64,000 bases of DNA. Source: Hamiltosporidium tvaerminnensis (taxonomy: Eukaryota > Microsporidia > Dubosqiidae). Made by a program: the position numbers and the translations under genes. Shown here piece by piece: positions 10,206-22,245 of the stretch. Every line of letters starts with the position of its first letter. Position 1 is the stretch's first letter. The stretch is from NCBI GenBank assembly GCA_022605425.2, contig CM061247.1, positions 917,501 to 981,500 of the forward strand, given 5' to 3'. The notes below the pieces were generated by a model. That model did not search any database and was not told where the DNA came from. It saw only the letters and a program-made list of their open reading frames with translations.

Positions 10206-11742
10206 ATACTTTAAATTAAATTCCTTACAGCTATATATAATAATGGAGTAACTTATGAGTTAATCTTCTCATATAATCCTATAGACTCGACTCAAGGTTT
10301 GATTTAATATAAAGATTTTTTAAAAAACCATATAAGCTTTTATTTCAGGTATTGATCAAAACAATAAACTAGCTTATTAATTAAAAATATAAATTTATCA
10401 GTTCACATAGTTAAAGAGTCAATAAATTATTTTACTTAAAATAATTTCAACAAATATTTAAAAATTGTGCTCTAATACAATTTATGGCATTTTTCTAAAA
10501 AAATAATATGATAAAATTTTCTCGCTTGTTTTTACAATCATATGTTTGTTTATAGTTATATTTTAATCAACATTTAACAGAATCTGCTTCTTTAGAAATA
10601 AATTGTAATTGTTTTAAATATACCTCGAAAAGACAATTTAAATCACAAGGATAATATTTTAGGATAAAAACGAAGCTAATAAGAAAGTGATTGCTATGTT
10701 TTATATATTCTATAGATATCATGTGTATAGGAATAGAAGTTTTTTGTGCTTTTTTAAAATTTAAAAACGAATGAATTTAACTTCTTTCTTTAAAGTATTT
10801 TTTAGATTCTCGACTTGCACGATCGTTTTAACAACATTAGATTATACCTTATCTATATTCGAATTTTAAAAGAAATTGATTCAAGTTTTCTGCGTACCGA
10901 AGCAAAATTCTTTATAGAGAGAGATAAAATATGCGATACATTATCTTATAATTTCAACAAAGAAATTATTTTCTAAAATACAGTTTAAAGAGATTATTTT
11001 CTAATTCGAATTAATAAATTTAAAATTTTTATTTTTAATAAAATACTTTGCTCATAATTATAATCTCTCTTGCGTAAATTGTAATCTAACCAATTAAAAA
11101 TATTTAGAGGCAACGTTTTAAAAAGAAAGTGTTCAGACGAATCTAACAACGATAGTTGTCTCTTTAAATATATAAAATTATTATAAAAATGGACATAGAA
11201 GCTAGATACTATAGATTATGATGGTAAAACACGGTTTAAATACCTTTTTAATGGTTGAAAAAATAGTATTTTAATTTTTTTTGTACTTATACAAAGAGAT
11301 AAGAACTTACAAGTTTACAATTGATGTATTTTAATCCTACCAAGAAAACTATAAAATGTATTTAAGAATATAAATTGTAAAATGAAAAAATAATATATGA
11401 ATTTTACCAATATAACCAATGCTAAAATATATGCTCGCGTAGATTTCCGATTTAGACATATAGAATATTCAATAAAGTAAAAGAATTAAATTCAAAAATA
11501 TTTCCTGAAATCAGTGTGTCATTATGTTCTCCGATGTGAATAGATACCGCAATAGAAGAAAATTTTTCAATGAACGCATCATTTACGCAGATTTATGAAA
11601 ATATAAACTTTGGTATTTGTATTATTTAATTTAGAAAGAAAGAAGTTTTGTGTTTTGAACAATTTATATTCAAATCAAATAGTAGTTTGTTTAGAATATA
11701 ATTCGAAAAAACCTCAAGATGCTATTGCAATCGTTTACAATG
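10206..11742. other. A+T-rich intergenic stretch
   Basis: No supportable gene. A 123-codon open frame on the plus strand (11610-11981) partly overlaps the minus-strand gene at 11743 and is probably chance. Confidence 0.45.
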
Positions 11743-12948
11743 CTATTCAAAATAATAAAACCTTTTTAGAGACATTACTGGCTGTCTATCAATATTTCTA
11801 TATTGACCTAAAGGTAGATATTCGGTTTTTAATTGTGATTTATTTATCAATTTATCATCATAAAATAATTTGGAATATTTTTTATTTAGAATTTCAAATA
11901 GATTTTTTAATTTTTCATAAAATACTTTTCTGTGGTCAAAAAAGTTCGGTAAAATTTCCAAAGTATTCAAACCCAAATTAAAATCATCCAGATTCCCCTT
12001 TCTTTCAATAGCTTTTAATGTTCGATTAAACTTAGCATTTATTTCTAAATCCATAAGTTTACAACAAAACGCTGTTTTAATTTGATGAGAATATTTTGAT
12101 TTGCTACTATCACAATATTTTATAAATAGATTCAGCTCATCAAATTTATAAAGATTCTGGCAAATCAAAGAAGAAAAGATAGAATGATTTGATGAAGGAA
12201 CAATAAAATATTCATTCAGTTGATAGGTCAAATCATAGGTGATTTGATTTGAATCTACAAATTTCAAATCATAAAATTTTAAAAGCGATTTGAGAATCGG
12301 ATCTAATATTTTACAAATTAAGAAATTTTCATTTATCATTGAATATTCAAATCGTTTAATATCTTTCGTTTGCTTTAAATTACTTAAATGTGCTAATTTA
12401 TTTTCTAACTTAATCAAAGGTTTTTTCTCAACATATATATGAAATTCTGGATTCATTTTAATTCCTTCTTTATTTTTTACATAAATATTGCTCAAATCTA
12501 TTTGTTGAATTTTTATACAACTTAACACAAAATCCGATAGAATTTGTTTGTAGTTTTTATAATCAGAACTTATAAAATTAATTTCGTTTATATATTGTGA
12601 TAGTATATTATTTTTGTGAACGGAAATTTCCTCTACTTCATTGGCTGTTATTTTATTATCTTCTTCAACTGAATCTTCCGCTTTATCTCTCATTTTTTTA
12701 CATTCTTCTTCATCTTCTTGCCTTATAAATATTTTATATTCGTTGATACTTAAATATTGTTCCAAACTTGTTGTAACCAATATATTAATATTTTGTGATG
12801 AGTTTTTATATTTATGAAAACTTAATTCCTCCCCAGACTGCAGATAAATTTCATTTAATGAATAAAATGTTGATGAAACTTCTTTGAAAACCGGAACTAA
12901 AAATTCATGTTTTAAGTTTTCAAATTCGTAAAAAATATTTATTTTCAT
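11743..12948 (-). CDS. Hypothetical protein, 401 aa, probably intracellular
   Basis: A single long frame on the minus strand with no signal peptide or membrane span. The protein begins MKINIFYEFENLKHEF, has a charged low-complexity stretch (roughly residues 75-105, rich in Glu, Asp, Lys) and then a long mixed-charge region rich in Leu, Asn and Lys. I do not recognise a family; the length, charge pattern and lack of repeats do not point to one. A coding-strand CCC (ATACCCAATG) directly precedes the start, as in the named genes of this window, which supports both the start and its being a real gene. It stands alone between repeats. Confidence 0.75.
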   Translation of the reverse strand: MKINIFYEFENLKHEFLVPVFKEVSSTFYSLNEIYLQSGEELSFHKYKNSSQNINILVTTSLEQYLSINEYKIFIRQEDEEECKKMRDKAEDSVEEDNKITANEVEEISVHKNNILSQYINEINFISSDYKNYKQILSDFVLSCIKIQQIDLSNIYVKNKEGIKMNPEFHIYVEKKPLIKLENKLAHLSNLKQTKDIKRFEYSMINENFLICKILDPILKSLLKFYDLKFVDSNQITYDLTYQLNEYFIVPSSNHSIFSSLICQNLYKFDELNLFIKYCDSSKSKYSHQIKTAFCCKLMDLEINAKFNRTLKAIERKGNLDDFNLGLNTLEILPNFFDHRKVFYEKLKNLFEILNKKYSKLFYDDKLINKSQLKTEYLPLGQYRNIDRQPVMSLKRFYYFE

Positions 12949-12949
12949 T

Positions 12950-12952
12950 GGG
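12950..12952 (-). promoter_or_regulatory. CCC start-proximal motif
   Basis: Coding-strand CCC lies two bases before the ATG of the 401-aa gene, matching the microsporidian start-motif pattern seen at other genes here. Confidence 0.5.
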
Positions 12953-13239
12953 TATTTAAAACAAATATAATTTAAAGAAGAATAAATAAAGATTGTTTTC
13001 TATAAGATATTATGATAGAAGGAAGATATTCACACTAAAAACCATCTGATTGATAATTAAAGTAAAGTTGTTGTAAAGTTATTTCTTGAATTTTTAATGG
13101 GATAAATACTTCACCAATTTCGATTTATTCACTGTAATTTGTATGCTAAGCGTAAGGCCATCATGATTATGTAAAATAGTAAGCACTATATAGTTTGTAG
13201 TTTTTTATGTTACTATTTTAATTACAATTGAAATTATAT

Positions 13240-13330
13240 GTAGTTTCTATGTAGAAGGATTGAAACATAGCCTTGCTCGCTTGGGCTAGAAGCATAGCAT
13301 CTGGAGTATACACAAAAATCAAAACCAAAA
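13240..13330 (+). repeat. WR1 dispersed repeat, fragment c
   Basis: The phrase aaacatagccttgctcgcttgggctagaa matches ggaaacctagccttgcacactcgggttagagaa of the copy at 25.3 kb, in the same orientation. Only this part of the repeat can be recognised; sequence to about 13.6 kb may contain further decayed pieces. Confidence 0.45.
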
Positions 13331-16300
13331 AAGAACCAAAGATATTAAGTAACGTTTTATATCTTTTGATATGAAAATGCAATCCTAGATGAATCTGGTG
13401 CGAGTCTTCGTGATATATTTTAGCAGAATATTTATTTTTTATGGGAATGCTAAGTAAATGAGTGTGTTTCTAGTCTTGTGAGAGGTAAAAATGAAGTTAA
13501 ACTTGCATTCGCTAGGAAATTAAAAAACACCCGAAATTTTTTTCCATCCTCTATTAGATGGTTTTATATACATTTTAGATGAAAGCCTTTTAGACTTATG
13601 TAACTTTGGAATAGAAATGAAGTTTTGGTGAGCAGTTACTTTTTTAAAAACCAAACTGCTTAAATTTCATAAAAAAATTTAAAATATGTCTGTTTTGGAA
13701 AAAGTTGTAACACAAATTAGATGAAAAAAGTTTTGTTTAATAAGCTTTGCGTTAATATCATATTACTCTCTTTAAGATAATTTTTTGCTATTTAAACTGT
13801 CCAAAGCCTTCTCTACATCAAAATGGTGTCTTAAGTTTATTTGAAGTTCTTTCAACTTGGTTAAATATCTACAATTAGGCTATGATATTTTCCGTATTTG
13901 GATTTTTAACATAATATTTCTTGTGTTATTTGGTTTGTAGCAACATTGGCTTCTCATACATTCCATTCTCTTCCAAAAAACTTACTGACTTTCATTCTAA
14001 AACCTTCAAAGATCGTTTTGAGTTAATCCTCTCATCTATTGAATGAAAATTATTTCGAATATATATAGCACATCAAAAAAAATATTTTCTTCTGTATTCA
14101 TTAATATTTATATCTTTTAAGATATGATTATAATTTACGTCCCAGCAAAATTCTAAATTATTTAATAAAGGATTATGCAACCTCGAACTAATAACTAAAA
14201 CTCTATTGTTCCCACAATATCATCTTTTTCTGGTAACTCAGTTTAACTATTCAGGTGAATCTGGCCCCAATCTTGATTTAAGAAGACCTGTTTTCCCTCT
14301 TCCATTATTTTAGATAAATATCCCGAGTCCAGATTAAAAATTGCGAGATAGCTCCATTTCATTGTTTCTACCCATAATTTCTAATGCTGTATTAAAAAAC
14401 TTTGTGAACAGAGTAGAAAAAAATTTACATAAAATACTCAAATTTATATCGATTGAGTATGTTAAATTTAGACATTTGTCAAAAATATTCGTTCTTAGGT
14501 CTATTAATTTCTTAGATTTTATAACATCACGTTCACATCTTCTCTAATGTCTTAGAAAATTAACCAAAGGGTTTTCTTTCTCTCAGCCTTTCCTAAAATT
14601 TATATTTAAGATCTAGATGAACACGAGTATATCACATACTTCAAATTTCTTTTTGTAGTTATTTTAATAATTCTTCAATCTATAAACATGTTTCATCATT
14701 TTATACCTAGAATATAGTTTAATTTTCTCTTTTTTCGTATGTTTTTTACAGCCGAGGCTCTTTAAATTTGAATTCGAGCCTTTCAGTCGGCCTAAATTTT
14801 GATTTAACTTGTTTTTTAATACCATGGTTGAATATCAGTAAAATTTTAATCCTTAAAGATTGTTCTTTTTTATTTATATTTTTATGATATTTATGAAATT
14901 CACGAAACGAACAAAATAGGTGTTTTCCGAGATTCAAAACCATGTAAATATCTTCAAAGTTGTCTTTTAAAAAGGCTACTCATTTGTTTTCGGTTTAGTT
15001 CTTAGCATATTTATCCTGGCATTGCACCACTCAATATTCAAACTTTCATCCGTGACGCTTTTTATTCAAAATAAAAAATTTTGTGTTTGATTTAAAATAT
15101 GAATGTTGATTTATTGAAGAAAATATTTTTTTGAATTAATTTATTAAAGCAAAGCTTTTTGGCTTTTAGTTCATTTCGTTGTTCTTCTTACAATAACTTT
15201 CTTGTCTGCACTCCTATACTATATTCTATTGTCGAAGATCCCAATATATTTAGTAATTTGAGTTATTTTTACAAGACATATGATTTGTAGCCAGCTTTTC
15301 TCTTTTTGGTTCCCAGTAATTCTACCATAAACCCAATTCGCCTCGCTTGTAATTATATCTACGATATAATCTCGAAGTAAAAAAAAGTTAGAATCATCTA
15401 TAAACATTTCACAAGAGCTGTGATATAAAAGGGATAATCATACATTTTTTTTTGTATTTCAAAAAAATTAGCTAGAAATTCCATAAAAAACATGAAAACC
15501 AGTTTTAAAAATTTCCCTTCGTAAGATCATCTTTATCCTTTCTTCTTAATATTTCTCTCAGAAACTGTCTGACAAATAAATTTTTGATTTAAATATAATT
15601 ATCTTAATAGACTTAAGTTTTAATAATGTAAGTTTAAAATCTATTAGAATATTATAATGCGCTTGATGATCGCAATCATAGGCTGCTTCTATATAAATCC
15701 ACGCCGCCTTAATTTTGTTTTTATAATCTTTATCCATGCTATCCTCACTATACCTGCTTTTTGCCCTTTTCTAGCCCATTTTATTTGCTTTATTAAAAAA
15801 ATACTGCTGGTTAAACCATTTTTACTTCAAACCAAGTGAATTTTGAGGCTCGTTATGTGTTTAAATTATACATATCCGATAATCCGTAATTCGCCAATTA
15901 TCGTAGTTTTCGTAGCTATTTTATAGAATTATGTGTATAATCAGCACAGGTTTAATATTTTGAAGCATTTCTTCAAAATATATTTTTTACAATTGAATGA
16001 GTTTTTTTAAGTTTCGAAGTTTTTATTAATCAATAAATTATAAGTAAAATTAACTCTTGTAACATTATAATAAGGAGGAAACTTGCTTGAGCAATAAATC
16101 ATTAGCTTAAGTAAACATGATTGACTGAGCATTTTCTGAAAATTTCATATGAAACTAACAATAATACGTGATTATGCCAAAATTATTGTGTATCTTTTGT
16201 GATACTAAACCAACGACCTAATTTGGAATTCAATTCTGTTCCAATGTCGTTCTTTATATAAATCAGAATAAAATCTAATTTTGAACAATTCGAACATAAA

Positions 16301-17553
16301 ATGGTTTTTAAAAATTGCTTTCCGTTTCATATAGCGTATTTTATCGGTCACACACACCAAAATACTCATTCATCATAACCAAAAACACAGAAAGATCCTT
16401 TATGCTGCTTAACTTTAAATTGACCCTCACTTTATATATTTAAACTTTTTTTTAGAATCCTTGAACCTTTCTTTCTCAAGTCTTTCTAAATACTAAATCT
16501 TACAGTACTGTCTAATATGTTTTATTTTCTTTGTATTTCCAAGAAACAGTGTCAAGTTTTTTCTTATTTTAAGATACTTGTGTAACCTGGATTATATGCA
16601 TCACATCAGTTTTTGTATTCTTCTGATCACATTCCGGGTTTTTAAATATATTCGATCAATAGCATAATTTTTTTGGAATTACATTCGTTTTTAAGGTCTT
16701 AACTCGAACGACGCCTTCTTGTTTCATTTGAAAGTTCCTAAAGTGTACGATTGCAGTTTTTTTGCATGTTAATATGCCGTAAATATTTGATTAGAAAACA
16801 TGACACTGTGTTTAAAGCCATAACTATACCTTTTCTGCTTCGTTTCTCGTCTTATTTCAAGTTTTGGTTTTTTAATATTCAATTTTTTTAGACTTCGAAA
16901 GCGAAATTACAACCAAAATAGTATTAAGATCTTTATAATTTTATGTTCTATTTTTATGAATTTTCTCATATCTTTTTTGTACTGCAAAAGCACATATTAT
17001 TGTAATTGTTAATTTACATCTGTGCCGGATTCTAAAATCTGTTGCAGTATTATCGGTTGGTTTGCTTTAAGCTTTCAGTAATGTTGATATTTTTCGTGCA
17101 ATTAGCTAATTTAAAAGGATATATTCTTAAAAGAGAACAATTGCATAGTTTAAAGCAAGCCGATAAGCCTAATCTGAAAGATGTTGCTATTTGATATCCG
17201 AGAAGATAAGAATGCTCGATCGCAACAAAAATTATGCAATTATCAGTACCACGCTAAAGTTTAATTTCATTTCATCTAAAATTCATTTTATCTCTTTCGC
17301 AACATTTTTATGAATATTCGCTGTCAACTTTTTGCTTTCCCAATATTGAAAAATAATTCATTAAATTCAATGAGAAAATTTGTGCTAATATTTTAATAAA
17401 GTTGTGTAATGAAAATTTAATAGTATTTCAACTTAATACACAAAGAGTATTTATAAAATTCTCTAATAAAATATTCAAAAGATAGTGTATCTAAAAATTA
17501 TGTATATTTTTTGATTTTAAATTAAAAATTGACAGTTAAAATTTTTTTGATTT
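13331..17553. other. 4.2-kb gene desert
   Basis: No ORF longer than about 70 codons and none with a recognisable motif. Base composition varies: 13.4-15.6 kb and 16.1-17.3 kb are richer in G and C than the surrounding spacers, which suggests ancient mobile-element debris, but I could not align them to the families in this window by eye. Confidence 0.4.
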
Positions 17554-18928
17554 GTGGATTTCATGTTAAAAAATTTTACTTGGATTTGTATGAAGTGTAA
17601 ACTCATCCTCATGTTCAAAAACATATTTTTTATGTATTTTTTACTATATTACGAATTCAAGACTCGAGCATCTGTTGCTCACTGTGGATTATCATTATAT
17701 GATAAATATAACCAGAATAAATGCGCCTTTGAAAAATATTTGTGTTATCAGTTGATAAATTTTCCTAAAAACTGCTTAACCAATCATACAAAAAAGGAAT
17801 ATCAATTGAAAAAATATTCTTTTAAGTCGGAAAACATCTTTTGATGCATATAATAATCATGATGAACTTTTCAATGATATTTTTAATTCTAATTTTCGTA
17901 TATTTTAGATTTAAAAATTAAATAAAATTTTGATTTGAAAAATCTTTCATTTATAATTTCTAAAGCAACCAATGCAACTAATTAATATATTAAAAATTAT
18001 TTAGAAAAAAATCCAATTTTATCTAAATACTGTGGTTCAAGCCTTTTTTTTGAAGCTTTCTTATGAACGTTGCATCAAAAAGAAGAACAAAAATATTAAA
18101 TATAATTTATATATAGGTTTTTTGAAATATATTAAAAAGATTATAAATATTTATCGTCTCAAAAAGAAATCGCGGGGAATTTTTAGAAAGAAAACCAAAA
18201 AATCCTTTCGTAACTCGTTCTTTGTCGCTTTCAATGATTATTTAACCGAATATGATCAAGCTACATTGTACAGCGCGGTTAGTCTGCCGCTACAAAATGT
18301 CTATAATTTCGAATGCTTAAAAATACATATATTTTTACCAAAAAAAATCGGTTTGCTCAATGTTTTTGAAACAGGATTTCATCAAAAACCACTTAAATCG
18401 TATTATTCAAAATTTTCACTCTATTATTGATAAAATCAAGTAAGGAATCAAAACATCCTTGAAAAATCCGCAAAAGCAGTTAAAGAGTGTATTTGTTTGA
18501 TCGAAAGAGATCCTTTAACATTTCCAGCAATTAATACCCAAGAAAAATATTTATTGTTTTTTGTAGTATCATTATAGATATAACGTAGTTTTTGAACAGG
18601 TAAAGTACGAATTTTTTCGTTTTGCATTCTGTTTTTTTAATATGAAATTTTCATTTTTCACTGAAATTTCAACAACGAAAAACGAAAGAGAGGTTTATAA
18701 ACAAATTAAATTTTATATTTCTATTAGACTCTATGAACTGAATCATTTTCTTTTACATTAAAGATAAACACAAATGGCGAGATGATTAAACTGAAAGTCA
18801 AACTTAACTCAGCAGATTTAAAAAGTTATAATGATTATAGGTTTAAAGAACCAATCAATATTCGTATTAAATTAGAGAAAATAGCATTTGAGTATGAAAT
18901 AATACCGAACCAAGACACTTTTTATTAA
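17554..18928 (+). pseudogene. Secreted-protein family, third copy, heavily decayed
   Basis: Homology with the intact gene at 3360 is clear but broken into many frames. Residues AFEKYLCYQLINFPKNCL (about 17729-17782) match the block after the signal peptide. The best stretch, 18032-18430, contains RNSFFVAFNDYLTEYDQ. The end (EYE...DTFY, stop 18926-18928) matches the family C-terminus. Stops and frameshifts occur near 17842, 18030, 18430 and 18500-18600. The N-terminal frame opening at 17554 is hydrophobic but poorly matched to the signal peptides of the other copies. This is an older loss than the second copy. Confidence 0.75.
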
Positions 18929-20169
18929 ATATATATATAAAAAATTTTAAAATTTATGTCTTCATAATTTAGATATATCCCAATATTTAATGAGATATAT
19001 AGGCTTAGAATAACTATATTTCAGGCAAAATAAGATAGGTTTTTAAGTATAATAATTTTTTGTCATAAAAATTAAAGACCGCTTAAAACGGAAGCCGATT
19101 TATGCCAACGATGCAAGAGAATCTGTTTATCGTGGTTGCTTGCTTTCACCTAGTAGCGAATATGACAAATCTCAAAATTAAAATTTTTTACACAAATAAA
19201 ATGGTTTTATAAGCGATTTAAAAACTATTTTTATGGTAAAGATAGGTAAAAGTCATTGTTTGAGTATATGATGAGTTATAAACCACCCTTTATCTACGAG
19301 ACGATTTTTTATAGTCTTAAATTACAACGAATCAAAATAAACAGATGTAATAATTTAGAACAATCTCTAAAAAGAAATTACTGGTGTGACAATAAGACTA
19401 TAACTCATAAAAATTGGTGTATTGGGTTTTAAAAGAAAATAGAAGAACTTGGAAATTTTTCAATAATTTGACTCTTGAAATATCGGTCCTTGGCAAAAGA
19501 AGAATAGAATCAGAAAAGGTATAGACGTTAGAAGCAAAAGAATTGTTTATGGTTATTTTCTTATTGTCAACATCGAGAAATTAAAAGGACTTGAATTGAT
19601 AGCGGTTTATTTTTAGTAAAGAACTTATGTAATCAATTCAAAACAAACACACCTGTTTTTTTTTACTTTAAGAGCTTTAGAACATTTAATAATACAATTT
19701 AAACGCCATTATGCCAGTATTAGCCATATATTATACAGTTTGAGCCAAGAAAAGCATTTTTAATGTTACCCTTTTCATATAAATTTCTGATATACTTTAT
19801 AGATCATAACCTAATTCCTTATCTAACATTTTATTATATATGATTTCACATATAATAAACTTTTTAATGGATAAACAAGCTTTTATTTACAGCCACAAAG
19901 ACTGCCTCTCATAGTTCAAAAAATAATTTTAAAATAGTTTATTAAAACCCATCGAGTAGGGTTCATTCCTGCGCTATATTCTTCGATCTTTTCATGAACT
20001 GTTTCATTTCTATAAAGATAAGAGAAATTTGTCTCATTGCCTGCTTTTTGCTATTTATAGCAATCAGAAACCTTTACTTTCTTTATTGCCCACTTTTTTT
20101 TGAAATTTTTTGCTTCTAAGAATTAATTTAGTCTAAAAATACAAAGTCACAGAACCCAGAATTAGCTAT
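18929..20169. other. Intergenic stretch, no gene seen
   Basis: No ORF of interest. A patch near 19080-19150 is less A+T-rich but does not fold into a tRNA and matches no repeat of the window. Confidence 0.4.
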
Positions 20170-20900
20170 CGCAGTTCATACCTTGGACAAGAGACCACCA
20201 AGCTACGGCCCGCGTACACTTTTTATCTGTTGTCCCGCAGCCACATATTTTTTATTAAGTAGATTTTTTAAATATGGAAACAAAATTAACAAATATAGAT
20301 AACTTATACAAAAAGAATTGCAATTATAGATAATTTGGGCATGGATTTGTTACGCAAAGAAGATTCATATAGTTTTCAGTATTTTTTTTACCAAAAAATC
20401 GAAATTAATTAACAAAAAATATATGTAAAAATTTTTTATTAATTAGATTGATGTAGTTGAGATTTTTCGGGGATAAATTTGTTGAAATTGTAGGTTAAAT
20501 TTACGAGTAAAAATCACCAGTAACGGCTTTATTTACTTCTATGTTAATTTAGATCTCTAAATGTTTTTTGTATATTTCATTTTGGATAATAATTCCCGCA
20601 CAAATAGGCAAAACCTAAAACGGAAATAAAACCTTGAGAAAATTTATGAACGTGATTGGAAGACACTTATAAAAGTTTAGTAATTTATCTGTCTATTTCT
20701 ATATAGAAATATCGTTAATATAGATGTTTGGTTCCATTAACATCTATCTGAAACTTTAAAAATCGTTTTAAAAATATGGATAATAAACTTTGTAGAAATA
20801 TTTTGAGTATCGTGGCATAAAAAACAATGAGTTATTGGTCCGCGAGACTTTTTTTAGAGACAATGTGACCCGCGAGCAAAAAAGGTTGGATACAATTGCT
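20170..20900 (+). repeat. hAT-like non-autonomous transposon remnant
   Basis: The left end contains accaccaagctacggcccgcg (about 20194-20214), and the right end contains tgtgacccgcgagcaaaaaaggttggatac. Read as reverse complement, the right end gives gtatccaacc, then a T-run, then ctcgcgggtcaca. Such ends are typical of hAT-group (Charlie-like) terminal repeats (family knowledge). The 0.7-kb interior has no transposase frame, so it would be non-autonomous. The right 200 bases recur at 2074-2290. I could not identify an 8-bp target duplication with confidence. Confidence 0.5.
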
Positions 20901-21234
20901 TTATAATAAGAATAAATCATAATTTGACGCTAAATTGATAAATCCATACCTTAATAAACGAGTAATTCCATGAATGTTTAATCAATTATTAAAAATATTG
21001 GTTGGTTATTAATAAAAATTTTTTTATTCTAAATTTAAAAGTTTTTATAGCTTTGAATAATTTTTTAATGAAAAATAAACATCGATTTTTTATAGTTTTT
21101 CCGAAATTTACATAATTAAAAGAATTATCGAATTATCTTTCTAAGCTAAGATCAAAATTTTCTTAAAAGATTTTGAAAACTTTTTAACTGCAATATATAT
21201 TTATTTATATTTATATACCAACGAAAATCGATAT
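20901..21234. other. A+T-rich spacer
   Basis: Short A+T-rich stretch downstream of the cyclin gene stop (which is at its right edge); nothing recognised. Confidence 0.35.
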
Positions 21235-21960
21235 TCAAAAACTGTTTTCGTACAGGCCAATGATTTCTTCAACGATGAATCTTATTTCCATATCTGCTAA
21301 TATAATATCACATTCACTTTTAAAAGATCTATCTTTTATATCATCGTTGAGAAATTTTTCTAATTCATCAATCTTTAAAGTTATATAAATACAAGCCAAT
21401 ACAATATTTTTAACGGAAAAAAATAAAGAAAATGGTAAATAAAAAGAATCATTGAGTAAAATCCAGGCACACTGTTGTCTCTTCATATCAAATTTGAATT
21501 TATTACATTTTTTCTTTAAATATTGATAAAAATTATTATACGTAAAATCAAAATCGATTTGAATACACATTTCTAATTCTGTATCTTGTGCATCTTCCAG
21601 AACATTAACACTATTCTCGTCATTATGCACATCGGATTCGTCAATATCGTAATTATTATCGTTATTTTTATTTTCACGTGTTGAATAATAATTTTTAGTT
21701 ATTTCTATAATTTCTTTTAAATTTTTAAATGTTCCAGTTATTTTACTGCTCAGGAGAAAACAACTTGAAATAAATGAAATATTCTTTTTTGTTATATTTT
21801 TATTTAAAAATTTGTAATATAGAAATTGAGAATAAGATATTGTTTCTTGTGGCATATTAAGTCCAATACCTATTTTTATAATATCGTATAATTCGTTTTT
21901 AGATGCTTTTGTTTTCAGAAAATTGTATTCTTCAAAAGTGTTAATATCAATGTTCAACAT
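21235..21960 (-). CDS. Transcription-type cyclin (cyclin K/T/L-like)
   Basis: A 241-residue protein with two cyclin boxes. Box 1 (roughly residues 20-90) has YSQFLYYKFL followed by FISSCFLLSSKITGTFKNLKEII, matching the helix where other cyclins carry ACLFLAGKVEE-like sequence. Box 2 (roughly 130-215) includes QQCAWILLNDSFYLPFSLFF and IVLACIYITLKI, resembling the second box of cyclin K/T (AWTFVNDS... and AVMYLA). These cyclins partner CDK9/12-type kinases that phosphorylate RNA polymerase II, which is the likely role here (inference). An acidic, Asn-rich insert of about 35 residues (near 93-128) separates the boxes. It is short for the family, as usual in microsporidia. The exact subtype cannot be decided by eye. 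Confidence 0.72.
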   Translation of the reverse strand: MLNIDINTFEEYNFLKTKASKNELYDIIKIGIGLNMPQETISYSQFLYYKFLNKNITKKNISFISSCFLLSSKITGTFKNLKEIIEITKNYYSTRENKNNDNNYDIDESDVHNDENSVNVLEDAQDTELEMCIQIDFDFTYNNFYQYLKKKCNKFKFDMKRQQCAWILLNDSFYLPFSLFFSVKNIVLACIYITLKIDELEKFLNDDIKDRSFKSECDIILADMEIRFIVEEIIGLYENSF

Positions 21961-21964
21961 TGGT

Positions 21965-21968
21965 GGGG
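21965..21968 (-). promoter_or_regulatory. CCC start-proximal motif of the cyclin gene
   Basis: Coding-strand CCCC followed by ACCA and the ATG, the same arrangement as at the other genes. Confidence 0.5.
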
Positions 21969-22159
21969 ACTATCTTTTAAAATTTATTTATTTTTATATT
22001 TATTTCTACATTACGACCCCAGTTTGCTATAAATATTTGTTCAATTAAAATATATTGAACTTTAAATCTTAAATAATAATCCGTTACATTTGTCTTATCT
22101 TGATCTAACGAGATAAGAAACGAGAATCTATTTTTTTTTAAAAGTTTTAAATAATGTTC
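21969..22159. other. Spacer
   Basis: A+T-rich sequence upstream of the cyclin gene; nothing further recognised. Confidence 0.3.
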
Positions 22160-22245
22160 AACCTAAAGTTACCTTTAACTGGCTTAAGAACAAAAAAAGT
22201 GTGTTCTGCATTTTCCAGGATAGAAACCATATGTAAATAGAAAAA
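22160..22245 (+). mobile_element. R4/Dong-like retrotransposon fragment
   Basis: The phrase actggcttaagaac...gtgtgttctgcattttccaggatagaaac corresponds to bases about 1107-1170 of copy A (tggctaaagag...gtgttctgctatatccaggatagaaat). It is very short and decayed. Confidence 0.4.

Noticed and set aside
11610-11981. Plus-strand ORF of 123 codons overlapping the 401-aa gene
   Set aside because: It overlaps the end of a better-supported gene on the other strand and has no motif or start signal.
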